Translations under genes and position numbers: made by a program | Source: Ilumatobacteraceae bacterium | GTDB lineage: Bacteria > Actinomycetota > Acidimicrobiia > Acidimicrobiales > Ilumatobacteraceae | DNA: 9,796 bases | Direction of reading: 5' to 3' | NCBI GenBank assembly: GCA_025464045.1 | Contig: JAODBQ010000588.1 | Span: 1-9,796, forward strand | Notes under the pieces: generated by a model | Databases searched by the model: none | Seen by the model: the letters and a program-made list of their open reading frames with translations, nothing else | Told to the model about the DNA's origin: nothing | Shown here: positions 1 through 6,840 of the stretch, piece by piece | Layout of the letters: every line of letters begins with the position of its first letter | Numbering within the stretch: the stretch's first letter is position 1

Positions 1-1
1 C

Positions 2-448
2 GTGGCCACGTTGTTGATGGCGCGCGACCAGGGCCTGGCGATGCCGGCTGCGGTGGTGGCGATCTCGCCGATGGTCGACCTCGAGGCGACCGGCGCGTCG
101 ATGGCCACCCGCGCCGCCGTCGACCCGATGATCGGCAAGAACATGGCCTTGGAGATCGTGGCGCTGTTCCTCGGCGACGGCGATCGGCGCGATCCGTATG
201 CGGCGCCGTTGCACGGCGATCTCACCGGGTTGCCGCCGTTGCTGATCCAGGTGGGCGACGCGGAGGTCCTGCTCGACGACTCGGTCCGCCTCGCCGAGGC
301 GGCTCGTGCGGCGGGGGTCGAGGTGACGCTCGAGGTGTGGCCGGAGATGGTCCACGTCTTCCAAGCTTCAGCGGGGTTCGTGCCCGAGGCCGATCAGGCG
401 GTTGCCCGGATCGCCGACTTCTGCCGCCAGAAGCTCGGCCTGTCGTGA
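2..448 (+). CDS. Alpha/beta hydrolase, HSL-type esterase/lipase (C-terminal part, 5' truncated)
   Basis: Only the last 148 residues are present; the frame is open at the left edge, so the GTG at position 2 is probably internal. The fragment is the C-terminal half of an alpha/beta hydrolase of the hormone-sensitive-lipase (alpha/beta hydrolase 3) type. It has the strand SPMVDLEATG after the missing nucleophile elbow, then LPPLLIQVGDAEVLLDDSV (residues 79-95), which carries the acid of the triad (probably D86, E88 or D92), then the histidine H118 in WPEMVHVFQ. The GDSAG nucleophile motif and the HGGG oxyanion motif must lie outside the window. Such enzymes are cytosolic carboxylesterases acting on short or medium acyl esters; the substrate here is unknown. 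It ends at TGA 446-448 and converges on the VOC gene. The fold is secure; the substrate is not. Confidence 0.85.
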   Translation: MATLLMARDQGLAMPAAVVAISPMVDLEATGASMATRAAVDPMIGKNMALEIVALFLGDGDRRDPYAAPLHGDLTGLPPLLIQVGDAEVLLDDSVRLAEAARAAGVEVTLEVWPEMVHVFQASAGFVPEADQAVARIADFCRQKLGLS

Positions 449-530
449 CCGTCATCGCTGCTGCGCCCGAGCTCGGCCGGGTCGTCGCACACGCGCGGTG
501 ACGCCGCACCTCGGCCGACTCGCCGGCAGG
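449..530. other. Convergent intergenic gap, no clear terminator
   Basis: This 82-base gap separates the 3' ends of the hydrolase and VOC genes. It holds a perfect 10-base palindrome (CCGAGCTCGG near 468-477), which has no loop and cannot form a normal hairpin, and only weak 4-base stems elsewhere. I see no T-tract, so no intrinsic terminator is called. Confidence 0.5.
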
Positions 531-917
531 TCAGTTCGGGGACGTGATCTGGATCAGGTTCCCGCAGGTGTCGTCGAACACGGCGGCCGTCACCGGGCCG
601 AGATCGATCGGCGGCTGGGTGAAGCAGACGCCGACCGCGGCGAGCCGGGCGTGTTCGGCGTGCACGTCGTCGACGGCGAACGACGTGTACGGGATGCCGT
701 CCGCGACCAACGCCGCCTTGAACGGCCGTACCGCCGGATGATCGCTCGGTTCGAGGACGAGCTCCGTCCCGTCGACGTCGTCGGCTGACACGACGGTCAG
801 CCAACGGTGCTCACCCATCGGGATCTCGGTCTTCTTCACGAAGCCGAGCACCTCGGTGTAGAAGCGCAGCGCAGCTGCCTGATCGTCGACCAGGACGCTG
901 GTCAGGTTGATCCTCAT
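531..917 (-). CDS. VOC family protein (glyoxalase/bleomycin-resistance/dioxygenase fold)
   Basis: A 128-residue protein with the paired beta-alpha-beta-beta-beta modules of the vicinal-oxygen-chelate superfamily. Module one runs from INLTSVLVDDQAAALRFY (residues 3-20) to TELVLEP (51-57); module two runs from IPYTSFAVDDVHAEHARL (75-92) to the terminal DDTCGNLIQIT strand (115-125). Full length for a single-domain VOC protein. The ATG at 917-915 is fixed by a strong Shine-Dalgarno (AGGAGGA, 927-921) and overlaps the stop of the upstream ArsR gene as ATGA, so the two are co-transcribed and probably translationally coupled. The usual metal ligands look incomplete: E52 remains, but the first-strand position holds T6 and the last-strand Glu is Q123. 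It may therefore be a binding or resistance protein or act on an unusual ligand. VOC proteins downstream of non-metal ArsR regulators are a common pairing; the regulator's signal is probably related to this protein's substrate (inference). Confidence 0.88.
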   Translation of the reverse strand: MRINLTSVLVDDQAAALRFYTEVLGFVKKTEIPMGEHRWLTVVSADDVDGTELVLEPSDHPAVRPFKAALVADGIPYTSFAVDDVHAEHARLAAVGVCFTQPPIDLGPVTAAVFDDTCGNLIQITSPN

Positions 918-1201
918 GGTTCCTCCTGTCGTGGTCGCACCGGCCATCGCTCGCTGAGCTGCTGCAGCGGGGACGGGTCGAGGCGGTGGTACTTGTAGCG
1001 ACCCTCCCGGCGGCTGATCACGAGCCCGCACGACTCGAGCACTTCCAGGTGCTGCGAGATCGCCTGACGGGAGAGCCCGAGTCCGTGGCGAGTGGCCAGT
1101 CGCGAGCAGATCTCGAACAACGTCTGGTCGTCGCGCTGGCTCAGTTCGTCCATGATCGTGCGTCTGGTGGGGTCGGCGAGCGCCTTGAACACGTCGCCCA
1201 C
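914..1201 (-). CDS. ArsR-family winged-helix transcriptional regulator
   Basis: A 95-residue winged-helix DNA-binding repressor. It begins GDVFKALADPTRRTIMDEL (residues 2-20), the classic ArsR opening, followed by FEICSRLA (30-37), the recognition-helix region LSRQAISQHLEVLESCGLV (43-61), and the wing ISRREGRYKYHRL (62-74). The metal-binding ELCVCDL-type motif of arsenic or zinc sensors is absent; its only cysteines are C32 and C58, so it is probably not a metal sensor. The start is taken as GTG 1201-1199, because the family usually begins just before the DVFKALADPTRR block and because a promoter sits exactly six bases upstream, leaving no room for a longer protein or a leader. Longer readings of this frame give an arginine- and proline-rich extension unlike the family. 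It is first gene of a two-gene operon with the VOC protein, joined by an ATGA overlap. Probably autoregulated through the dyad at 1215-1230 (inference). Confidence 0.9.
   Translation of the reverse strand: MGDVFKALADPTRRTIMDELSQRDDQTLFEICSRLATRHGLGLSRQAISQHLEVLESCGLVISRREGRYKYHRLDPSPLQQLSERWPVRPRQEEP
921..927 (-). promoter_or_regulatory. Shine-Dalgarno of the VOC gene
   Basis: On the minus strand the sequence reads AGGAGGA, followed by ACC and the ATG at 917-915. It lies inside the last codons of the ArsR gene. It is the strongest ribosome binding site in the window and decides the VOC start at an otherwise overlapping ATGA junction. Confidence 0.85.
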
Positions 1202-1207
1202 GAGGTC

Positions 1208-1237
1208 ACCATAGGCAAGCAGCCACTTGCGTGTCAA
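1208..1237 (-). promoter_or_regulatory. Promoter of the arsR-VOC operon (leaderless)
   Basis: On the minus strand there is a perfect -35 box TTGACA (1237-1232), an 18-base spacer, and the -10 box TATGGT (1213-1208), matching the actinobacterial TANNNT form. Six bases (GACCTC) then precede the GTG start at 1201. Transcription would begin at or next to the start codon, giving a leaderless mRNA, common in actinobacteria. The transcription start itself is inferred. Confidence 0.75.
1215..1230. promoter_or_regulatory. Candidate ArsR operator dyad
   Basis: GCAAG (1215-1219) and CTTGC (1226-1230) form a perfect 5-base inverted repeat with a 6-base centre. Outward extension pairs two more positions per arm (A1213-T1232 and A1211-T1234), giving 7 of 9. 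The dyad sits between the -10 and -35 boxes of the arsR promoter, where a bound dimer would block RNA polymerase. Binding by this ArsR protein is inference. Confidence 0.5.
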
Positions 1238-1297
1238 CCACTCGGCGCCATGGACGCGGCGAGCGTCGCGGTGGTGCCGCCGCGCACGGCGCGGACC

Positions 1298-1326
1298 TTG
1301 ACAGGCGCCCCGTCGCCGGTCACGAT
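1298..1326 (+). promoter_or_regulatory. Possible promoter of the molybdenum hydroxylase gene
   Basis: A perfect TTGACA at 1298-1303 is followed by a 17-base spacer and CACGAT (1321-1326), a weak -10 match (3 of 6 to TATAAT). This would give a leader of about 65 bases before ATG 1398. The -35 is good and the spacing ideal, but the poor -10 in GC-rich sequence leaves the call uncertain. The rest of 1238-1397 holds no gene that I can support. Confidence 0.35.
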
Positions 1327-1397
1327 CGCGCGCGGTCGCGCTGGGGGGTCCAGGGGCCGGGGCCGAGCGCCCGGAGTTCGACGACGGGGGTCTCGCG

Positions 1398-3701
1398 ATG
1401 GCTGGTTCAGGTTCGATCCTCGGCAACTCCGTGCTGCGCCTCGAGGACCCGACGCTGCTCACCGGGGACGGCCGCTACGTCGACGACCTCCTCGAGACGG
1501 GGATGCTCCACGTCAGCTTCGTCCGCTCGACCGTCGCCCATGGCACGGTCGTGTCCGTCGACATCAGCGACGCGACGTCGATGCCAGGCGTCGTCGCGGT
1601 GTACCACGCGGGCGGCGACGACCTCGGTCTCCCGTCGTTCCAGGCGTTCCCGATGATGCCGGAGTCGCTCAACCGCCCGGTGTTCGCCGCGGACAGGGTG
1701 CGCTTCGTCGGCGACATCGTCGCCGCCGTCGTCGCCGAGACCAAGGCGCAGGCCACCGACGCCGCGGAGGCGGTGATCGTCGACTACGAGCACCTGCCGG
1801 CGGTGACGACGGCGTTGGCCGGTCTCCACGGCGATGCCCCGCTGCTGTTCCCCGAGCACGGTTCGAACGTCTGCTTCGGGACCGACTTCGGCGAGGACAC
1901 CGATCCGCTCGAGGGCGCGGATGTGGTCGCCGAGGTCACCATGGTCAGCCAACGACTCGCCGGTGTGCCGATGGAGAGCAATGCTGTCCTCGCCGTGCCG
2001 ACCGACGGCGGGCTGACGATCTGGGCGTCGCACCAGGCCCCGCACTCCATCCACGCGGCGTACGCCCCGATGCTCGGGCTGGACCCCGCCAACCTGCGCG
2101 TCGTCTGCCCGTGGGTGGGCGGTGGCTTCGGTCCCAAGGCGGCCGGCTACGTCGAGCACCTCGTGGCCGCCAAGGCCGCGATGACGTTGCAGCGCCCGGT
2201 CAAGTGGGTGGCCACGCGCTCGGAGGACATGGTGTCGCTCGTGCACGGCCGCGACTACGTGATGACCGCCAAGCTCGGGGTGACCACGGACGGCAAGATC
2301 GTCGGCCTCGACGCCAACGTGGTCGCGTCGGCCGGCGCCTACCCCGCGATCGGGGCGATCCTGCCGATGCTCACCCAGATGATGTCCGTCGGCGTGTACG
2401 AGGTGCCGAAGGTGCGCTTCAAGGCAGTGACCGTGATGACGAACACCACCACCGTCGGGGCCTACCGCGGCGCCGGGCGGCCCGAGGCCACCCAGCTGAT
2501 CGAGCGGGTGATCGATGTGGCCGCGGACAAGATCGGCATGGATCCGGCGCAGATCCGACGGATCAACTTCATCCCGCCGGCGAACTTCCCGCTGACCACG
2601 CTCACCGGCGCCAACTACGACTCGGGCGAGTACGCCAAGGCGCTCGACGCCGCGCTGGCGGCGTCGGGCTACGACGAGCTGCGCGCCGACCAGGCGAGGC
2701 GTCGAGCCGGGGGTGACGTCAACCAACTCGGGATCGGCGTCTCGACCTACGTCGAGGTGACTGCTCCCGTTGGCCTGCACGTCGAGTTCGGCGCGGTCGA
2801 GATCGACGACGACGGGACCGCCAGCGTGTTCGCCGGCACGAGCGTCCACGGCCAGGGCCACCACACCGCGTTCGCGATGCTGGCGAGCGAGATCCTCGGC
2901 ATCCCGATGGACAAGATCAAGCTCGTCAACTCCGACACCGCCACCGTGCCCCGCGGTTCGGGGACGTTGGGTTCGCGGTCGCTGCAGACCGCCGGCAGCG
3001 CGATCCACGTGGCCGCCGGCGAGGTGCTCGTGCGTGCCAAGAAGATCGCCGCGCACCTGCTGGAGGCCACGGCCGACGACATCGTGGTCGGCGAGGGCGG
3101 ACTGCACGTCGCCGGCGTCCCCGCCCGAGCCACGCCGTGGGCTGACCTGGCGGTGGCGTCCAAGGACCCGTCGAAGCTGCCCGACGGGGTCGAACCGGGC
3201 ATCCTCCGCCACGAGCTGGACTTCGACGGCACCGACTCGACGTTCCCGTTCGGCGCCCACGTCTCGGTGGTCGAGGTCGACACGGAGACCGGCGCGGTGC
3301 GGATGCTGCGGCACATCGCCGTCGACGATTGCGGCCGCATCCTCAACCCGTTGCTCGTCGCCGGGCAGCAGCACGGTGGCATCGCCCAGGGCGCCGCGCA
3401 GGCGCTGTTCGAGACCGTCCAGTACGACTCGGACGGCAACCCGGTGACCGCGAACCTCGCGGACTACGCCATCCCGTCGGCCGCCGAGCTGTGCAGCTTC
3501 GAGACCTCGAACACGCAGACCGACAGCCCGCGCAACCCGTTGGGGGCCAAGGGCATCGGCGAGTCGGGCACGATCGGTTCCACCCCGGCCATCCAGAACG
3601 CTGTCGTCGACGCGGTGTCGCACCTCGGGGTGACCCACATCGACATGCCCTGCTCCGCCGAAGCCGTGTGGTCGGCCATCCAGGCGGCCCGTCACGCGTG
3701 A
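1398..3701 (+). CDS. Molybdenum hydroxylase large subunit, form II CoxL-like (xanthine dehydrogenase family)
   Basis: A 767-residue molybdopterin-binding large subunit, the usual length for CoxL-type proteins. It opens with the a/b-hammerhead domain (SVLRLEDPTLLTGDGRYVDD, residues 11-30), then shows GGGFG (241-245), the form II signature AYRGAGR (355-361), a cofactor-contacting HGQGHHT block (484-490), and GAKGIGESG with the catalytic glutamate E722. Form I carbon monoxide dehydrogenases carry AYXCSFR with an active-site cysteine, which is absent here, so CO oxidation should not be assumed; form II enzymes hydroxylate various or unknown substrates. The protein would need a 2Fe-2S small subunit and an FAD medium subunit, but neither gene adjoins it: an ArsR operon diverges upstream and the DUF4157 gene converges downstream. 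ATG 1398 matches the usual family N-terminus; a weak G-run (1386-1390) serves as Shine-Dalgarno. The arrangement is intact, with no frameshift seen. Confidence 0.93.
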   Translation: MAGSGSILGNSVLRLEDPTLLTGDGRYVDDLLETGMLHVSFVRSTVAHGTVVSVDISDATSMPGVVAVYHAGGDDLGLPSFQAFPMMPESLNRPVFAADRVRFVGDIVAAVVAETKAQATDAAEAVIVDYEHLPAVTTALAGLHGDAPLLFPEHGSNVCFGTDFGEDTDPLEGADVVAEVTMVSQRLAGVPMESNAVLAVPTDGGLTIWASHQAPHSIHAAYAPMLGLDPANLRVVCPWVGGGFGPKAAGYVEHLVAAKAAMTLQRPVKWVATRSEDMVSLVHGRDYVMTAKLGVTTDGKIVGLDANVVASAGAYPAIGAILPMLTQMMSVGVYEVPKVRFKAVTVMTNTTTVGAYRGAGRPEATQLIERVIDVAADKIGMDPAQIRRINFIPPANFPLTTLTGANYDSGEYAKALDAALAASGYDELRADQARRRAGGDVNQLGIGVSTYVEVTAPVGLHVEFGAVEIDDDGTASVFAGTSVHGQGHHTAFAMLASEILGIPMDKIKLVNSDTATVPRGSGTLGSRSLQTAGSAIHVAAGEVLVRAKKIAAHLLEATADDIVVGEGGLHVAGVPARATPWADLAVASKDPSKLPDGVEPGILRHELDFDGTDSTFPFGAHVSVVEVDTETGAVRMLRHIAVDDCGRILNPLLVAGQQHGGIAQGAAQALFETVQYDSDGNPVTANLADYAIPSAAELCSFETSNTQTDSPRNPLGAKGIGESGTIGSTPAIQNAVVDAVSHLGVTHIDMPCSAEAVWSAIQAARHA

Positions 3702-3712
3702 CGCCGGGCGTC
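3700..3712. terminator. Short hairpin between convergent genes
   Basis: GACGC (3700-3704), loop CGG, GCGTC (3708-3712) forms a perfect 5-base GC-rich stem. It overlaps the stop of the hydroxylase gene and fills most of the 17-base gap to the DUF4157 stop. There is no T-tract on either strand, so a role in ending transcription is only possible. Confidence 0.25.
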
Positions 3713-3718
3713 GGCTGA

Positions 3719-5671
3719 CTACTTGATCGTCACCGTGCGCTGGAACAGCAGCGCCGCGCCCCCGGGCGGCTTCTTCTTGCTGCGCGTCGCGGTCATCCCG
3801 TTGTCGCCGGTGTACTTCTCGCCCTTCTTCGTGAACTTGACCGCCTCCACCTGCGCGGCCACAGTCCCGACGGGCCCGCAGAGGCCGAGCGTCGGGTCGT
3901 ACTCGCGGTGACCGACCTGGAGCCACTCGTGCCCGTCGCCGAAGAAGATCCGGTTGACGGTGGCATAGCCGTTCTGGTCGCCGAAGCGGTCGACGTTGCC
4001 ACTGAACGCGGCCTCACCGGTGAGGATGCCATTGGCGGCGCCGATGCTCGCCAGCGGCTTGGTGAGCAATGGGTTGTTGTCGTGGATCGCGTTGATCGCG
4101 GCTGCCGGGTCGTTCGACGGCAGGACGGCCTTGAACACGGTCGTGAGCATGTTGCTGAGCACCATGCACGGCGCGCGCTTGGCCTGTGGTGAGTTGCCGA
4201 GGAGGAAGTCGGACGCCTTGAAGTCCACCGAGTTGGTCATGTAGCGCAATCCGCTGATCGGCTGGTCGCCGAGGAACGCCGAGAACACGCTGTCGGCGAT
4301 CTGCTCGACCGAGGGCACGTTCGCCTTCGTCCCGGCATCCTGCTCGGCGGCGGCAGCGATGCGCACGATCGGCATCTTCGCCGTCAGGTCAGCGGCCAGC
4401 TGCGGTGTGGCCTTGGCGAGGATCGCCTTGCGGAAGGGCCCGTGCTGCAGCATCTGCATGACGTGGGCCTGCTGCGGCTCGGTCGTCGAGTAGGGCACGA
4501 TGAAGTCCTCGATGAACCTGTCGGCCCAGTACTGCGACAGCCAGCCGAAGTTGGTGATCGCCTTGATCGTCAGGGACGTGAACGGATGGGCGCCCACCGC
4601 GTTCGCCGGTGCGGTGAGGAAGACCGTCATCCACTCGTCGCGATCAGTGGTCTTGAGCAGGTTCTCCGCCGTCTTCGGGAACAGCTCGTGGTGCGCGGTG
4701 TAGAGCTCCTGCGCCTTCGCCCGGGAGCCGTACATGCTCTGGTCCTGGACCGCCTTGGTGTACTCGTCGACGAGCGGCTGGAGCTCGATCGCGTGCGCGT
4801 CGAGGTTCTCGCGGATCTTCTTGTCGAGCGCGGCGGTGAGCTCCGCCATGGAGTCCTTGCGCTCGCTCTTGGCGACGCCGGCCGGCTTCTTGACCTTCTC
4901 CCACTCCTTGATCCACAGCTTGAGGGCGTCCATCGCGGCGCGCTTCGCCGGCAGGTCCGTCCCGGAGCGCACTGCGTCGTAGGCCCCGATCGCGTCGTCG
5001 ACCGCCTTGAGCTCCTTGGAGCGGACGTTGTGCTTGGTGTCGACCTTCCAGACGGCCCGCGTCGGGATGTCCGCGTACCGTTGGATCAACGTCGTGTCGG
5101 CGGTCCGCCGCACGACCCTCGAGCCGCCCTGCTGCAACGTGTGGGCGAGCTCGTGGGCCAGCAGCTCCTGACCGGCGGTCGTCTCCGGGGCGTAGTCCTG
5201 GCGGCGCACGAACACGTCCGCGCCGGTCGTGAAGGCCTTCGCCTGGACGCGCGAGCTCAACTCGTCGGACTGGGCGCCGACGTGCACGCGCACGCTGCTG
5301 AAATCGGCGCCGAAGGCACGCTCCATGCGGGGCCGGATGCGTTGGTCCAACGGCCGTCCACCGGAGCGGGCGCCGTTGATCTCGCGCTCGGTCGACGGGT
5401 CGACCTCGCCGCCACCGGCGCCGGCCTCACGCCGCGTGATCCGCGACGGCGTCGATGTCGACGCCCAGCCGGGCAGTGCGTCGCCGGGCGAGTCGGGAAC
5501 CGACATCACCTGTGCCGCGAGCGCGTCGGCCTCGCGCTCCAGCTGGTCGTCGGCCGCCCCGACGACCAGCTTGCGCTGCACCGCCAGCGGCGGCGCCGAC
5601 CTCGTGGTCGCGATCGCCGGCGCGGCCGCCCGCACCAGCGCCTCCCGATCGGCTCTCTGTCGTCCGGCCAT
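3719..5671 (-). CDS. DUF4157 (eCIS-associated) protein with putative C-terminal cysteine-enzyme domain
   Basis: A 650-residue protein. The N-terminus has the usual lead-in of this class, AVQRKLVVGAADDQLEREAD (residues 30-49). The DUF4157 domain spans about 103-181: GGRPLDQRIRPRMERAFG, then VRVHVGAQSDELSS, AKAFTTGADVFV and LLAHELAHTLQQ, with a zinc-metalloprotease-like H173-E174-x-x-H177. A helical, lysine-rich middle (about 215-345) follows, then an unrecognised region (345-495). The last 150 residues contain PCMVLSNML (C502), GDGHEWLQVG (H581) and EYDPTLG (D592), whose order and spacing resemble a papain/transglutaminase-like triad; this is inference. DUF4157 is known as a mark of proteins linked to extracellular contractile injection systems, often joined to toxins or enzymes. 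No such machinery is nearby. No signal peptide is visible. ATG 5671-5669 is chosen because the longer frame upstream is arginine/proline-rich and would overlap the divergent oxidoreductase gene. Confidence 0.88.
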   Translation of the reverse strand: MAGRQRADREALVRAAAPAIATTRSAPPLAVQRKLVVGAADDQLEREADALAAQVMSVPDSPGDALPGWASTSTPSRITRREAGAGGGEVDPSTEREINGARSGGRPLDQRIRPRMERAFGADFSSVRVHVGAQSDELSSRVQAKAFTTGADVFVRRQDYAPETTAGQELLAHELAHTLQQGGSRVVRRTADTTLIQRYADIPTRAVWKVDTKHNVRSKELKAVDDAIGAYDAVRSGTDLPAKRAAMDALKLWIKEWEKVKKPAGVAKSERKDSMAELTAALDKKIRENLDAHAIELQPLVDEYTKAVQDQSMYGSRAKAQELYTAHHELFPKTAENLLKTTDRDEWMTVFLTAPANAVGAHPFTSLTIKAITNFGWLSQYWADRFIEDFIVPYSTTEPQQAHVMQMLQHGPFRKAILAKATPQLAADLTAKMPIVRIAAAAEQDAGTKANVPSVEQIADSVFSAFLGDQPISGLRYMTNSVDFKASDFLLGNSPQAKRAPCMVLSNMLTTVFKAVLPSNDPAAAINAIHDNNPLLTKPLASIGAANGILTGEAAFSGNVDRFGDQNGYATVNRIFFGDGHEWLQVGHREYDPTLGLCGPVGTVAAQVEAVKFTKKGEKYTGDNGMTATRSKKKPPGGAALLFQRTVTIK

Positions 5672-5678
5672 CCCGCCG

Positions 5679-5709
5679 ACGCTACATCGGGGCCACGACC
5701 GCCTGTCGC
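5679..5709 (-). promoter_or_regulatory. Possible promoter of the DUF4157 gene
   Basis: On the minus strand TAGCGT (5684-5679) fits TANNNT and ends seven bases before the ATG at 5671. GCGACA (5709-5704, 4 of 6 to TTGACA) lies 19 bases upstream. The spacing would give a very short leader or none. It lies in the 65-base divergent gap shared with the oxidoreductase gene. The spacer is long and the -35 imperfect, so confidence is low. Confidence 0.35.
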
Positions 5710-5736
5710 GTCGAGGCGTCGCGCGATCATGGCGTG

Positions 5737-6738
5737 ATGACCGATGTTCGGCCCGACGGACCACTGCCCACTGCCGACGCCGGGCGCGGGTCGCGCCCGG
5801 CAACGACCGGCGACCGTCTCGGGGTGCGCTGGGGGCTGGCCGGCGGGACGGCGCTCGCGTCCATTGAGGAGGTGCGCGAGGTCGCTCGGTACGCCGTTGC
5901 GGCCGGGTTCGACAGCCTGTGGATCTCGCACGCCAACGCTGTCGATCCCATCGTCGCGTTGGCGTGCACCGCGGAGGAGAGCGCCGGCCTGTCCGAGGTG
6001 GGCACGTCGGTGGTCCCCCTCTACGGCCGGCATCCCATCGGCGTGGCGCAACTGGCCAGAACGGCACAGAGCGCACTGCACGGTCGGTTCACGCTCGGCA
6101 TCGGCGCCGCGTCGCGTCAGGCGGTGGCGGCGAGCATGGGCCTCACCTGGGACCGGCCGCTGGCCTTCACCCGCGAGTTCATCGACGGTCTCCGACCCCT
6201 GCTCGCCGGCGAACCGGCCGACGTCGAGGGCAGCGAGGTGACCACCCGCGCCCAGCTCAACATCGCCGCCGCCGACACCCCGATCCTGCTCGCCGCGCTC
6301 GGACCGAAGATGCTCGAGCTCGCCGGCCGCCGCGTGCAGGGCACCACGGTCGGTCAATGCGGGCCGCGCACGATCGCGTCATACATCTCGCCGACGATCC
6401 GTGCCGCGGCCGAGGCCGCGGGACGAACCGAACCACGGATCATGGCGCTGATCCGCATCTGCGTCACCGACGACCGCGCCGGCGCGTACGCCCTCGCCCG
6501 CGAGACGGCCGCCCGGTACCGCGTGGTGCCGTCGTACGCCGCCGTGCAGGACAGGGAAGGGCTCGACGATCCGGCCGAGCTGCACCTCATCGGCAGCTGG
6601 GACGAGGTGATCGAGGGCCTCGACGCCTACGCCCGGGCCGGGGTCACCGACTTCCGCCTGGAGATCGCTGCCCACGACCCCGACGCCCGCGACGCCACGC
6701 GTGCTGCGCTGGCGCACCACCTCGAAGCGAAGCACTGA
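5737..6738 (+). CDS. LLM-class flavin/F420-dependent oxidoreductase
   Basis: A 333-residue luciferase-like monooxygenase-fold (TIM barrel) protein. Family features include AGFDSLWISH (residues 56-65), VGTSVVPLYGRHPIGVAQLA (88-107), RFTLGIGAASRQAV (117-130) and REFIDGLRPLLAGE (146-159), and the C-terminal AELHLIGSWDEVIEGLDAYARAG block. In actinobacteria many of these use coenzyme F420 rather than FMN; it most resembles the F420-dependent TIGR03564-type group, but the cofactor is not proven by the sequence. The reaction would be hydride transfer to or from an unknown substrate. ATG 5737 gives about 27 extra residues (rich in P, D and G) before the first barrel strand; GTG 5824 would remove them, and GTG 5734 is an adjacent alternative. 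There is no Shine-Dalgarno; a weak GATCAT box six bases upstream could make it leaderless. Divergent from the DUF4157 gene. Confidence 0.88.
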   Translation: MTDVRPDGPLPTADAGRGSRPATTGDRLGVRWGLAGGTALASIEEVREVARYAVAAGFDSLWISHANAVDPIVALACTAEESAGLSEVGTSVVPLYGRHPIGVAQLARTAQSALHGRFTLGIGAASRQAVAASMGLTWDRPLAFTREFIDGLRPLLAGEPADVEGSEVTTRAQLNIAAADTPILLAALGPKMLELAGRRVQGTTVGQCGPRTIASYISPTIRAAAEAAGRTEPRIMALIRICVTDDRAGAYALARETAARYRVVPSYAAVQDREGLDDPAELHLIGSWDEVIEGLDAYARAGVTDFRLEIAAHDPDARDATRAALAHHLEAKH

Positions 6739-6840
6739 GCGAACGCGTCCCGACGCCGCGGTGGGCGCGGCTCCGACACGGTACCCCCCGATCAGGGGTG
6801 CTTCAATGGCGCCTCACCACGAGCGAGATCGGCACCACCC

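Noticed and set aside
1357..1374. CCGGG-N8-CCCGG stem in the leader of the hydroxylase gene as a riboswitch or attenuator
   Set aside because: A five-base GC stem is expected by chance in this composition, and no conserved riboswitch core (for example a molybdenum-cofactor motif) could be recognised.
986..2716. Plus-strand open frame overlapping the arsR region and the hydroxylase gene
   Set aside because: Arginine- and glycine-rich composition and overlap with two genes of clear family membership.
1407..3926. Long minus-strand open frame opposite the molybdenum hydroxylase gene
   Set aside because: Its product is an H/R/D/G-rich low-complexity protein with no recognisable motif, as expected for the antisense of a GC-rich gene; the plus-strand protein has clear family motifs.
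4442..5737. Plus-strand open frame opposite the DUF4157 gene
   Set aside because: R/L/V/G-rich shadow without motifs; the minus strand encodes the DUF4157 domain with HELAH.
5672..6076. N-terminal extension of the DUF4157 frame
   Set aside because: The extra 135 residues are W/R/P-rich and lie antisense to the start of the oxidoreductase gene; the family lead-in follows closely after the ATG at 5671.
6783..6799. ACCCC-N7-GGGGT hairpin between the oxidoreductase and YceI genes as a terminator
   Set aside because: Only five base pairs and no T-tract; too weak to call.
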